64,000 nucleotides of DNA, taken from NCBI RefSeq assembly GCF_024498215.1, contig NZ_CP101806.1:558001-622000 (forward strand), given 5' to 3'. The notes under the pieces are model-generated. The model ran no database searches. It had not been told where the DNA came from and saw only the letters and a list, made by a program, of their open reading frames with translations. The stretch comes from Mycoplasmopsis caviae. GTDB taxonomy: Bacteria; Bacillota_I; Bacilli_A; Mycoplasmatales; Metamycoplasmataceae. Each line of letters opens with the position of its first letter. Within the stretch, counting starts at the first letter, position 1. Made by a program: the position numbers and the translations under genes. This document shows positions 31,292 to 41,905 of the stretch, piece after piece.

Positions 31292-33469
31292 AATGGTTTT
31301 ATTTTATTTTGTCCACCCTGTTTTTATCTTTTATTTTGTCCATTTTTAGGTTTCAATTATTATTTTAAAAAGGAGAATTTAAATTATGGAAAATCTTGTA
31401 ATTAAAACCAGATTTCAAGCAGTTGATACAGGTAAAACAACTGATTATGAAGATAAAAAAATTTTAGATTTAAAAAATTCAACAATATTGAAATAGACCA
31501 AATGCCGAAATATCAAAAATATTAGGAAAATTGGGTTGTAGAACATCAACAAAAACAATTAAAAGATATAGAAATCAAATATTGATTGCATCTACAAATA
31601 ACCAAGATGCAATCAGTATATCACATGGTAATAAAAATAAACTTAGGGGTGTGAAAGTAAGTGATTCAGTTATTATTGATTTAACTAATAGATATTATGA
31701 ATTAGTGGAACATATTGAGAAAATATCAAAAAGTGATCTTAGTGTAGCCTTGTTGCATTTTTACAATAATGAGACTTACTAATGATGAAAAAAATTGTTG
31801 CCTTTCACTACCTTTTATAAAAGAATGCTTAGACTTGGTTATTGCAGTTCATATGCAACGAGAAAAGTAAAAAATGAGCTTAAGAGAAGAAGAATGTTTT
31901 TAGAAAACGGTCAAGATATTTCTAAAATCGAGGCACAGTTTATTAAAATTTATGAAAAAATTCTAAATAAAAATCCATTAAAAGGTGTTTACCAAAATAA
32001 AAGTTCTGACTATGATTTTGGGCAAATTATTGAAATTGATGCAACACCACTTCATCTTTTTGGAGAAAGTAAGAAGTACCATATTTATAATCGTTGTTGA
32101 TGCGGCAACAAAAAGTTTGTTAGCAATCTGAATTGACATTGAGGAAACAACAATTGGATATCAAAATCTTCTAACACAATTATTTAAAAGGTATGGCATT
32201 CCACAAGTAATAATAACGGATAGAAGAAGAACTTTTGAGGTTCAGATAGTACAAGAACAAGTATGGAAGAAGCACTAAATGCAAGAGGAATTGAACTTAT
32301 AACAAGCGGCAATCCAAAGGCAAAACCAAATGTTGAAAGATCATTTTGAACATTGCAAAGATGAATAGGAACATTCTTTCATACAAACGGAATCAACTGT
32401 TTTGAAGACTTTTTGGGAAAAATTGAACTTTTAATTGATGAATACAACAAACAATTTAAAAAGGCCGAAGCAGTAAGTAAAAAATCAAATGTTTTTAGAA
32501 AGCCAAATACTGAAATTTTTGAAGAAGAGATGAATCTTGTAATTAAAAGAAAAATAGTTAATCATACTGTGAGATATGACAACAAATATCTTGCTCCATT
32601 TGATAATAATGGCGCTAGGGTTTCTATGTTTGAAAGTGGAGAGGCAAAGGCTTATGGTAACTCCTGAAAATAAATTATTCTTTGTTGAGGGAAAAGAAAA
32701 TATGAAGCCAGAGTACCGAAAGGAAACGAATTGAGTGCAATCGATGTATATGCAATATCAAAAAATCTTGATCCACAACATCAAGGTGTAAGAGTCTACA
32801 ATTAAAACCATGCTTCATAATAGAACATGAACATCCAGTACATTTGAAAAACTTGAAAATATATTTAAGAATTCTGCAAACCCAAACAATAAAGACATTG
32901 AATTTATTAAAAAACTATTAAGTGAAAATCTTGAAAAGTTAAATGATATTACAAAAGAAATGAAGGAATTTATTGACGCTAATTACAAATCATTTAAGTA
33001 AGTTTTTCTTGTTTCTTCTTTTTTAAAAAGAAGAAAGCCTGTCTTAGCAAGACAAAAAGAAGTTTTGCTTCTTAAGACCGACAGGTCTTAATAAGAGCCA
33101 ACGGCTCAATACTTATTAAATAAGTTATTTTTTATTTCAATCAACAATTTATTTGTTGATTGAAGAATATTTAAAAAGAAATTAACAAATGATGTCAATC
33201 CCCAAAAGTTATGAAAAAACTTTAGGATTGAAGACAAAATGAATTAATTAAAAGCAACTTCTTAATGATGTTGTATGTTTTAATATGCAAAATTTTAAAA
33301 AATGTAATTTAACATTTAAAAAATGCGGTAAACCTTAATGTTGTACACACAAAAACAAAAAAATAACACATTTTTTGCTGTTTTAGTTAAAAAAATAGCC
33401 AAACTTTTATGTGTTTTGGCTATAATTTTTACAACCTTAAAAATTGGACAAAATAGAAGAAAATTATCA
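31292..33469 (+). mobile_element. Degenerate IS1202-type insertion sequence
   Basis: 2178 bp between two perfect 27-bp direct repeats. Imperfect terminal inverted repeats share TATTTTGTCCA about 20 bp in from each end. It encodes one broken DDE transposase. IS1202-group elements are known for long (about 24-29 bp) target duplications, which this matches. The 470 bp after the transposase holds hairpins (33015-33105) but no gene. The element sits between the mraZ promoter and the ktrA terminator and disrupts no gene. Confidence 0.8.
31386..33001 (+). pseudogene. IS1202-type transposase, multiply frameshifted
   Basis: Begins MENLVIKTRFQAV after AAAGGAG. Recognisable parts: helical DNA-binding region (CRTSTKTIKRYRNQ), DDE core with IIEIDATPLHLFG and VVDAATKSLLAIW, IITDRRRTF, the catalytic Glu in GNPKAKPNVERSFWTLQRW, and a helical C-terminus ending at 33001. 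Frames break near 31478, 31500, 31781 (in-frame TAA), 32085 and 32655, so it is inactive. Confidence 0.8.
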
Positions 33470-33496
33470 AAGGCGTACAAGAAAATATAATAATTT
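33470..33496. repeat. 27-bp target-site duplication, right copy
   Basis: Identical to 31265-31291. Confidence 0.85.
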
Positions 33497-33550
33497 TTTG
33501 CTTCATTTTTATGTGTTTAATAACTCCTTGAATGTAGAGGGAAACTAAAA

Positions 33551-33590
33551 AAATGCGTTTTTCAGCACAAAAGTGCTAAAAAACGCATTT
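33551..33590 (-). terminator. Terminator of ktrA
   Basis: An 18-bp stem (one mismatch) AAATGCGTTTTTCAGCAC with its complement around AAAA, about 75 bp beyond the ktrA stop. Confidence 0.75.
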
Positions 33591-33666
33591 AATGATTATA
33601 AACAAGAAATTTAGTATGAAAAATTTAACATAAATATTTTTTTACTTAAAGTGTGGAGTAAATTCC

Positions 33667-34344
33667 CTAATCTTCAACATTTAAGAGACCAAAGGCATTT
33701 GTTACATCTTCAACCTTACCAAGTATTGTGATTAAGTCACCTTTTTGCAACACAGTTACACCGGTTGGAAGGATGCTGCCTGTTCCACGTTTAATTAGTA
33801 CAACTGAAATTCCTAGGTCAAAGAATTTTAATTCTTTGATAGGTTTATTAATTAACTCCTCATTATTTAAAATTGTTGTTCCCATCACAAAACCGTCACC
33901 TATTTCTTGTAAGGTTTGAGAATAATGACTAAAGTTTGGGTTAGCTGCCAAAAGTGCTGTACGGACTCCGGCCTCATGTTCAGGTCGCACAATAACATTA
34001 ACTCCAATTTGCTTTAGTACCCGCGCATGTCTCTTGCTAGTTGCTCGAGCAATAATATTATTTACTTTTAACTCAAGTAAAGCAGCCACTATCTCAATGT
34101 TGTCAGGAACTGAAACAACAACAGTTCCTATTTCTTGAATATTTAGTGCTTTAAGTGCCTTCATATCAGCTGCTTCTGCAATTACAACTTTTTGAGCTAA
34201 ATCAGCATATGATTTTAACACTTCCTCATCTTTATCAATTAACAATAAAGGACAATTCATTTTGGCTAACTGACTTACAACAGCACCACCAAAACGACCT
34301 AAACCAATAACACAAATGTCATCATTCTTTCTTTTTCGAGCCAT
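33667..34344 (-). CDS. ktrA: Potassium uptake regulatory subunit KtrA/TrkA
   Basis: 225 residues, a cytosolic RCK protein that gates the membrane subunit KtrB. RCK_N with nucleotide-binding ICVIGLGRFGGAVVSQL and LLIDKDEE, then RATSKRHARVLKQIGVN, then RCK_C with FFDLGISVVLIKRG. RBS AAGGAG. Divergent from ktrB, sharing a 189-bp promoter region. Confidence 0.95.
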   Translation of the reverse strand: MARKRKNDDICVIGLGRFGGAVVSQLAKMNCPLLLIDKDEEVLKSYADLAQKVVIAEAADMKALKALNIQEIGTVVVSVPDNIEIVAALLELKVNNIIARATSKRHARVLKQIGVNVIVRPEHEAGVRTALLAANPNFSHYSQTLQEIGDGFVMGTTILNNEELINKPIKELKFFDLGISVVLIKRGTGSILPTGVTVLQKGDLITILGKVEDVTNAFGLLNVED

Positions 34345-34533
34345 AAATAACTCCTTATTTTATGTAACTTATGTTAATAATTATAAAATATTTTGACCTT
34401 TTTGAAACTATATTTTTGGTCTCGAAAAGGTAATCTTTTGACTTAAATCTTTTTTTATTTTAATAAAAAAATATTCAAAAAAACCCTTAAAAATACAATT
34501 GTAATTTTATAAAAAATGAGTTAAAATTAAACT

Positions 34534-36069
34534 ATGAAAAAATCAAAGTTTAGCACTTGATGAAGAAAAAGTAAAGTTAGAATGTTTTTTTTAAACTATA
34601 GGGTTTGAAAATTAAATATTACTAAAGTTAAATATATTTTTATAACTTATCTGCTAACAGTTATAATTGCAACTCTTTTTCTCCTAAGTCCATGAACTCA
34701 TAAAAATAGCAATGAAAAAATTAGTTTTTGAGATGCTCTCTTTACTACAGCAAGTTCATTTAGTGACACAGGGTTATTAAGAAAACCAACATATAATACC
34801 TGAAATATGTTTGGTCAAGCAATAATAGCTGTCTTAATTTTTTTAGGTGGATTAGGCATATTTGCATTCCGCATTTTTTTAATAAATTTAATTTTCTTTA
34901 AGAGAAGAAATTCACTAAGTGAAATTGAAGTTGTTTCACATGAGCGCGGTAGCGGTGAAAGTGGCCAAACAAAAAAATTAATTATGGACTCAATTGGGAC
35001 TTTGTTAATCATTTGAATAGTTTTTAGTTTTGGTCTTACTTTTTATTTTTATTTTAATGCACCAAAAGCAAATACAACTAATTATGGGGATTATATTTCA
35101 CCATATAAAAATTGATCACTAAGTTTTAGATATGGATTTTTTCACTGTGTAAGTGCTCTTAATAATGCTGGTTTTGATATCATAGGTAATTCTTCTCTAA
35201 AGCCGTATTATCACAATATCGGTCTACAATTTTTATTCCTATTACTCTTAATTACAGGAGGATTAGGTTATCCTGTCATTCACGATATTTTGAATTATTT
35301 TAGATTTTTAATTAAATATAAAGGTAAGAGAAGATATCAATGAAGATTATTTACAAAAATTAGTTTGCTAACTTATTTTCTTACAACCTTAATAGCTTTT
35401 ATCTTAATATTTTCTTTTGAGGCAAGTGTAAGACAGGATAAGTACTTTTGACGAAGTAGTGATATTAATTTAGGTAACAAATGAGAAAGAGCTTGAGCCC
35501 TCTTATTCACAACATTTTCAACTAGATCAGCTGGTTTTTCAACAATTGATTTTAGTAAACTTTCTTCAACTTCACTAGTTATTTGCTCAATATTAATGTT
35601 TATTGGTGCTGCACCAGCATCAACAGGTGGTGGTATTAGAACCACAACGATGGCGATCTTATTCTTGTCGCTTCTTTCAAAAATAATGGGGCGACCAACT
35701 GTTAGAGCATTTCGAAGAAGAATTGAGGATGAAACAGTTAAAATGTCATCTATTGTTTTCTCAATTAGTATCTTTTTAGTTCTTATATTTTCATTTATTA
35801 CTATGTCTTCATTTGATAAATATGGTGGCAAAATCCCTTCAGAAAAATTTAGTTTTATTCACATATTTTTTGAAGTTAATTCAGCATTTGGAACTGCGGG
35901 ATTAAGTTGTGGAATTACCCCAAATTTAAATAATGCATCAATTGTCTTTTTAAGTATTTTAATGTTTATTGGTCAATTTGGAATTAGTAGTACCATCTTG
36001 GTTTGAGGTAAGAAGAAGAATTATTCAAATAAATATGAATATATTTCTGAACCTGTTGTTATAGGATAA
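34534..36069 (+). CDS. ktrB: Potassium uptake membrane subunit KtrB/TrkG
   Basis: 511 residues. K+ channel-like transporter with four pore repeats; P-loop segments ASSFSDTGLL, SALNNAGFD, FSTRSAGFSTID and FGTAGLSCGITP carry the selectivity glycines. APASTGGGIRTTTMAIL is a family mark. Starts MKKSKFSTWW, with UGA-Trp codons at 34558 and onward; about nine UGA codons fragment it under code 11. No strong RBS is seen. Pairs with ktrA. Confidence 0.93.
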
Positions 36070-36072
36070 TTT

Positions 36073-36522
36073 ATGAATAATAATTTACTAGATTTAAATA
36101 TTTCAAGAGATAAATTGGAAAAGTGGGCTTCATATAGCACTAATAAGACTCTTAAAATATTAATATTATTTTTTGTTTTTCTTATGATTGTTTCATTACT
36201 TGTTCCAATAGTAGTTATGATTATTTATAATACTAAAATTAGCATAATTATTAACTCTATCATTATTGCATTTTTTATAATATTTTGATTCTTGCTACTA
36301 GCACCCATTTGTTATTTAATGATAACATCATTTTGAACTAAAAGAGCTATAAAACAGGATGATAAAGTAATTTTTAAGGGTTATAAAGAATCAAATTTTT
36401 GAATCAAAGTTCAACTTTATTATGCAAATTTTGGTTACAAAATGATTACTAAAAAGAAATTACATTTTAAAAAGGATGAGTTTAAAATTTTTGTAAATTT
36501 TTTTGTGAATGTGAAAGAATAA
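36073..36522 (+). CDS. Two-helix membrane protein of unknown function
   Basis: 149 residues, 3 bp after ktrB, so translationally linked. Two hydrophobic segments (about residues 30-52 and 58-85) and a basic C-terminal domain (KKKLHFKKDEFKIFVNFF). Three UGA-Trp codons. No family recognised; its position suggests a link to potassium transport or simple co-transcription. Confidence 0.75.
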
Positions 36523-36541
36523 TTATGCAATTTCACATTCA
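36506..36541 (+). terminator. Terminator of the ktrB unit
   Basis: TGAATGTGAAA/TTTCACATTCA 11-bp stem then T-rich; overlaps the stop codon. Confidence 0.8.
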
Positions 36542-36583
36542 TTTTTCATTTATTATAAAATAATAAATATAAGGATGTAAATT

Positions 36584-37329
36584 ATGAAAGATATTATTAC
36601 AGAAGTTGCAATTGACTCATATCAATCTGCAATCAATGCAAATAATGCTGGTGCAAACAGGGTTGAATTATGTTCAGATTTAATAATGGGTGGACTAACC
36701 CCGTCACTTGGATTATATAGACTAATTAGAAAAAATACAAATCTTAAGATTGCTGTTATGATAAGACCAAGAGCAGGAGATTTTTGTTATAGCAAAAGTG
36801 AAATTGAGCACATAATGGAAGATGTTAAACTTTTTGTATCAGAAGGTGCTGATGCAATTGTTACTGGAATATTAAATTCTGACTTTTCCATCAACTATGA
36901 GGCTATGAAAAATGTTATCAAATATTCAAAGAGCACACCAGTTGTTTTTCACCGAGCGTTTGACATTGTTAATGATCAATTTAAAGAGTTAGAAAACCTA
37001 AAGAAAATAGGAATTAGTAGAATTCTTACTTCCGGTGCTAGACAAAATTGTGAATTAGGAATTGAAAGAATTAAGGAATTAATAAATAAAGCTAGCGATG
37101 AAATTTCAATTTTACCCGGTGCTGGAGTAAGCGACAAAAATGTTGTGAAAATATTAAAAGAAACAGGTGCTAAGGAAATTCATTTTACTGCCAAAAAATC
37201 ATAAAAACAGGTAGTTTGGAAAATTTGAAAGAAGTTAATTATTCATCAAAAGAACTAAACGAACATTTTAAAATTGAGAGTGAATTTGAAGCAATTAAAA
37301 ATATAATTAACAAAATTAAAGATGCATAA
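36584..37329 (+). pseudogene. cutC: CutC family protein, frameshifted near the C-terminus
   Basis: TIM-barrel CutC: EVAIDSYQSAINANNAGA, RVELCSDLIMGGLTPS, MIRPRAGDFCYS, VVFHRAFDI and ILPGAGVSDKN are intact. A run of six A (37193-37198) where the downstream duplicate has seven shifts the frame, giving a stop at 37204 after 206 residues. With one more A the protein would be 248 residues, ending NKIKDA at 37329. It may still fold, so partly functional or a recent loss. The final 171 bp belong to the 315-bp repeat flanking the IS. Confidence 0.85.
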
Positions 37330-37473
37330 GTTCGCAAACTATTAACCAAAAATTGCCTTAAAATTAATTAAATGAGTTTTTGATTAAAAAACTTGTTTTT
37401 TAAACTTTTATTATAAAATAATAATGAATTTTTAAATTCAAATTTGATCAAATTTAAATTAACACACTATTAT
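37159..37473. repeat. 315-bp direct repeat, left copy (target duplication)
   Basis: Matches 39464-39780 base for base except two homopolymer indels (six versus seven A; one T less in a T-run). Contains the cutC tail and the promoter of rpsB. Confidence 0.9.
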
Positions 37474-37496
37474 CTTAACTTTGACATTTTCTATCA

Positions 37497-37543
37497 AAAA
37501 ATTTACTAATACACCTATAAAATAGTTGTATTAGTAAATTTTT
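37497..37543. terminator. Conserved-apex hairpin at the IS end
   Basis: A perfect 17-bp stem AAAAATTTACTAATACA with its complement around the 13-nt loop CCTATAAAATAGT. Followed by T on both strands; would terminate the transposase transcript. Confidence 0.8.
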
Positions 37544-37546
37544 AAT

Positions 37547-39343
37547 CTATCAATTTTGTGTTACCATAGTTTAAGTTCTTTTGTGTTTCCTCATTTTGGA
37601 ATTCTTTTTATACCTAAAACTTGCCTTAAACACTTATAAATAATCGGTTCTTTTAACCTTAAAAGTACTTATTTGAACTATTTGCATCTTTAAAAGCAAC
37701 TAGTCAAAGTTTCCTTAATGCTCTAACAATATTGTCTATAGTAAACTTAAAAGGATGTATAACTGACTCAAGTGAGAATTCTAATAATCTATGAATTGCT
37801 AATGCCAAATAACACAACGCAAAATGTCCTTCAATACTTTCTTTCTTTCAAAGATAAATCGGTCTAACTTCAAATGTTGTCTTTAATATTCTGAACGATT
37901 CTTCAATTTGTCAAAGTTTTCTGTAAGTATACAAAACCTCTTCATTTGTCATCTCAAAGTTGTTTGTGAATATACCATAAAAGCCATCTCATTTTGCATC
38001 ATCTTCAATTTTTTGTTCTTTTAGTGTAATCTTATTAACATCATAATCAAAATATTTCTTGCCACCTTTTTGCAATTCAGACCTTGCAATTGACTGGCTA
38101 TTCTTGATTAATTTTTCGCTTTTTCAACTAATCTTTCTCTGTCATATCTGTCTTTTTTGCTCTTTTTCTGAATAAGTTAATACTAATTTCCTGGAATTTC
38201 TTGTTTAATCTTGTCATTATCAGGCACAAATTTAACCATTTTTTCATCTTTCATAAAGAATTCTTCGCCCATTTTTTCATATGTTTCAAGGTCTAGAATT
38301 CCATTAACTTTATTCTTGGCATCTCTAATTTTTTGAGCCATTATAAATTTGTAACCTGAGTTAATTATTTCAAGTAAATTTGGACCTGAATTTAATCCTC
38401 TGTCTGCAACTATTGTAATATCTTCAATACCTAAATTTTCCTTAACTTCCTGTATAAAAGGCACAAAAGTCTTAAAATCACTTGTATTTCCAGGAAATAA
38501 TTTATACCTTATTGGTAATCCATTAGCATCTGTCATTAGACCTAAGACAACCTGAACTTCGTTAACTTTTTGGTCTTTTGAAAAACCATGCAACCTTAAG
38601 TCATCAGCGGTAAAACTTTCAAAATATACAGTTGTAACATCGTAAAATGCTCTATTTATTTTTCTATTTGTTATCTTGTTTAAAACATTGTTCATATGCT
38701 TGATAATATCGAGTCTTTTTTACCTAATATTTCAAGTGAACGATAATGAGATTTTAATGTATCATCATTTTGCAAAAATGATTTTCATATTCATTATAAG
38801 TTCTTAATTTTGAACAAGGATTTAGGATTCTCATATAGGTAAGATTTTGAACAATATTATTGAAATCATATTTAATTTGAGTTGTTGATTTTATTGAATT
38901 CATTAGTTTATCTAGTTTTAATTTTTCATAAATTATTTTGTAAACTAGATTACCATAATTGAAAAATTCAAATTCGGTTGATGAATTACTAAATTGCTCT
39001 TTAATCTTCTCTATGTCGAAAAGATTTTCATTTTCTAGTTCATCAAAACGCTTAACTCTTGTTAATTCTGTATAGTTAATCTCATCTGAATCTTCCTCAA
39101 TAAAATTCATAAATATTTCATCAAATTTTGCTAGTTCAATTTTTCTTTGACTTTCTTGTTTTGAGAGTTCTGAATAATATTTTTTAGATTTTGAATGTAG
39201 TTTGGATCTTCTTTTAGTAAATCTTCAAGTTTACCAAGTCTTTTAACAATAACTTGTTTAACCTTTTTTGTTTCCTTATCCCTAACACTACGGGCTATTT
39301 TGACATATTCAATGCCATTTATCTTTGAAATTTTAACAAACAT
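37547..39343 (-). pseudogene. IS1634-type transposase, multiply frameshifted
   Basis: Fragments: N-terminal MFVKISKINGIEYVKIARS (39343), NNIVQNLTYMRILNPCSKL, the catalytic AFYDVTTVYFESF, VVLGLMTDANGLP, FPGNTSDFKTF, IVADRGLNSGPNLLE, and a C-terminal part with AIHRLLEFSLES. Breaks occur near 39130, 38750, 38700 and 38180. Complete length would be about 600 residues. Inactive. Confidence 0.85.
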
Positions 39344-39463
39344 ATATAAATTATACCATAAATGGTATTATAATGGTAACACATTTTTAAAAAGTGAAAA
39401 TTTTTTATCTTGCTTATTTATAGGTAAATTGGTAAAAAATTACGAAAAAATGTCAAAGTTAAG

Positions 39464-39635
39464 AGAAACAGGTGCTAAGGAAATTCATTTTACTGCCAAA
39501 AAAATCATAAAAACAGGTAGTTTGGAAAATTTGAAAGAAGTTAATTATTCATCAAAAGAACTAAACGAACATTTTAAAATTGAGAGTGAATTTGAAGCAA
39601 TTAAAAATATAATTAACAAAATTAAAGATGCATAA
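39464..39635 (+). pseudogene. Orphan 3' fragment of cutC
   Basis: The last 56 codons of cutC duplicated by the IS insertion, in frame with seven A (39498-39504): ETGAKEIHFTAKKIIKT through NKIKDA. No start codon of its own. Confidence 0.9.
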
Positions 39636-39750
39636 GTTCGCAAACTATTAACCAAAAATTGCCTTAAAATTAATTAAATGAGTTTTTGATTAAAAAACTT
39701 GTTTTTTTAAACTTTTATTATAAAATAATAATGAATTTTTAAATTCAAAT

Positions 39751-39780
39751 TTGATCAAATTTAAATTAACACACTATTAT
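39751..39780 (+). promoter_or_regulatory. rpsB-tsf promoter
   Basis: TTGATC (39751-39756) and TATTAT (39775-39780) with an 18-bp spacer. The same promoter is present in the left repeat at the corresponding position, now separated from rpsB by the IS. Confidence 0.55.
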
Positions 39781-39861
39781 GGATTCACTTGGGTGTGCCT
39801 GGAGAAAGGGTGCTAGGTGTTAGAAATAGTAGGAAGTATAACAAACTAAAGGAAAATTTAT
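39781..39861 (+). promoter_or_regulatory. GC-rich rpsB leader, candidate structured regulatory RNA
   Basis: The first 56 nt are about 48% G+C, far above the surrounding DNA, and very G-rich (CTTGGGTGTGCCTGGAG, GGGTGCTAGGTG). CACTT and AGGTG can pair (one GU) to close a ~35-nt loop. The position fits a leader bound by S2 or another regulator. Ends in the RBS AAAGGAAAA. Confidence 0.5.
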
Positions 39862-40809
39862 ATGACAGATAAAAAAGATGTTGTGGCTCAACCTGAAGCT
39901 GCAAAAATTGAAAAGAAACTTATTGTTTCTAAAGACAAATTATTAGAGGCAGGAACATACTTTGGTCACAAAGCAAGTATGTGAAACCCACGTATGAGAG
40001 AATTCTTATTACCACAACCAAAACGTGGCGTGCATATAATTAACTCAAACTTCACATTACAAAGATTAGAATTTATTTACACATTACTTAATAAATTCGT
40101 TGCAAAAAACCCACGTGCTTCATTTATTTTTGTTGGTACAAAAAAACAAGCACGAGAAACAATCAAGGACAATGCATTAAGAACAAGTAGTTACTATGTA
40201 ACAGAGCGTTGACTTGGTGGTACATTAACTAATTCTTCAACAATCTTCAAAAGAGTAAAAACCATGGAAGAATTAGAGGCTAAAGCAGCTAAAAACTTTG
40301 AAGGATACACCAAAAAAGAAGGACTATTATTCCAAAAGAAATTAGATAAATTACACAAAAACCTTGAAGGTATTCGACGCATGCAAGGTCTTCCAACATT
40401 TATGATTGTAGCTGACCCTAATGACGATGAAATTGCTGTTAAGGAAGCTCGTAAAAAAGGTGTTAAGGTTATCGGTATTTTAGACTCAAATGCTAACCCT
40501 GATTTAGTTGACTTTGGCATTCCCGCTAATGATGACTCAGCTAAAAGTATTACATTAATTATTACAATTTTAGCTGATGCTATTGCAACTGCAAGGGGCG
40601 GAAAAGCTCGTTTTGCTTACCAACCAGATGAGAAAATTGTGTTACCTGAATTCAAAACAGAAAGAAAAGAAAACAACTTTGTAAAACGTCCTTTCAATCG
40701 TACAAGATTTGAAAATAATAGCGAAAATGAAAAAAGAACTTCAACAAACACAGAAAATAGTGAAACAAAAGTAACAAAAGAAAAGGTTCAAAAAGAAGAA
40801 TCAAAATAG
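39862..40809 (+). CDS. rpsB: 30S ribosomal protein S2
   Basis: 315 residues; core [58 protein letters not shown] and [16 protein letters not shown] ~25-residue N-terminal extension and a charged Asn/Glu/Lys-rich C-terminal tail of ~60 residues ([19 protein letters not shown]) make it longer than the usual ~240; such tails are common in mycoplasma S2. UGA-Trp at 39981 and 40209. Operon with tsf. Confidence 0.97.
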
Positions 40810-40817
40810 GAATTACT

Positions 40818-41690
40818 ATGGATAAATTAGGATTAATTAAGGAATTACGTGAACGTACCAACGGTGGTATGGTTGATTGTAAAAAAGCTTTGGAAGAGTC
40901 AGATTGAGATATTGAAAAAGCTATTACATGACTAAAAAGCAATGGAAAAATTAAAGCTGCTAAGAAAGCGGACAGAGTTTCAGCTGAAGGTTTAGTTGCG
41001 ATTGCAGCAAATAAATCAAAAGCAGTTATGGTTGAAGTCAACTGTGAAACAGACTTTGTTGCTCGTAACGAAAAATTTAAAGCTTTGGTTGAAAAAATTG
41101 CTATTTTAATTTTAGATTCAAAAGTTAAATCAGTTGATGAAGTTCTTAAATTGAAATCAGGTAAAGAAACAGTTGCAGACTTGTGTGAAAATCTAACTGC
41201 TACAATTGGTGAAAAAATTACATTCCGTCGTTTTGAAGTAGTTGAAACCAAAAAAGGTGAGATTTTAGGTCACTTTGTTCATGTTACAGGTCAAATTGCT
41301 GCTATTGTAAAAATCTCTGGAACTCATGAAGAAAGTGCAAGAAATGTTGCAATGCACTTAAGTGCTATGAAACCTGAATTTATTTTTGTTAAAGATATTC
41401 CTGCTGAAAGAATTCAACTATTTAGGGATGAATTTGTTGTTCCAGCAAACTTTGATAAAAAACCAGTAAAAGTTCAAGAAATGATTCGCGAAGGATCATT
41501 AAATAAAAAAATTGGTGAAGTTGCACTTGAAGAACAACCATTTATGATGGAAGAAAGTTTAACAATTAATAAGTATTTAGCAAATCACAAAGGTAAATTA
41601 GTTTCAGCAATTCGTTATGGTGTCGGTGAAGGTATTCAAAAAGCAACAAGTGATTTTGCATCAGAAGTTGCTGCACAAATGAAACAATAA
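40818..41690 (+). CDS. tsf: Elongation factor Ts
   Basis: Nucleotide exchange factor for EF-Tu. 290 residues. LRERTNGGMVDCKKALEES signature, EVNCETDFVARNEKF, HVTGQIAAIV, and C-terminal EQPFMMEESLTINKYL. RBS AGGAAT, 8 bp after the rpsB stop. Confidence 0.97.
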
Positions 41691-41699
41691 TATAAAATT

Positions 41700-41738
41700 A
41701 AAAAAGCTATCATTTGTTATAAAAATGGGGCTTTTTTT
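41700..41738 (+). terminator. Terminator of rpsB-tsf
   Basis: AAAAAGC/GCTTTTT with an inner CATTT/AAATG stem and a long T-run. Confidence 0.75.
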
Positions 41739-41795
41739 ATTAATTTGACTTATGCACAAGTTATTAACATTTTTTTGATGGTTCTTTTTTTGCTA

Positions 41796-41818
41796 AAAAG
41801 CCTATTTTATAGTTCTTC
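41796..41818. repeat. CTATTTTATAG family motif after tsf
   Basis: The 11-mer at 41802-41812 lies between AAAAG and TTCTT, a short stem. Member of the dispersed hairpin family. Confidence 0.45.
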
Positions 41819-41854
41819 AAGAAGACAAATATAAAATTTATACACATTTTTAAA

Positions 41855-41882
41855 ATTATGATTTTTTAGGAAAAATCATAAT
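41855..41882. repeat. 12-bp perfect inverted repeat upstream of an unknown gene
   Basis: ATTATGATTTTT and AAAAATCATAAT around TAGG, 24 bp before the ATG at 41906 and overlapping where a -35 would lie. Operator or leftover terminator. Confidence 0.5.
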
Positions 41883-41905
41883 ACTTAATTTCGTAGAATT
41901 AGATT

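Larger units (their letters stand above)
37474..39463 (-). mobile_element. Degenerate IS1634-type insertion sequence with 315-bp target duplication
   Basis: 1990 bp with a 17-bp perfect terminal inverted repeat CTTAACTTTGACATTTT. Encodes an IS4/IS1634-like DDE transposase on the minus strand, broken in several frames. IS1634 of M. mycoides is known to create long, variable direct repeats of up to several hundred bp; the 315/317-bp repeats here fit. A 17-bp-stem hairpin with the conserved apex (37497-37543) lies just after the transposase. Confidence 0.88.
39464..39780. repeat. 317-bp direct repeat, right copy (target duplication)
   Basis: Second copy of 37159-37473, directly after the IS right end. 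Ends with the -10 box of the rpsB promoter. Confidence 0.9.
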
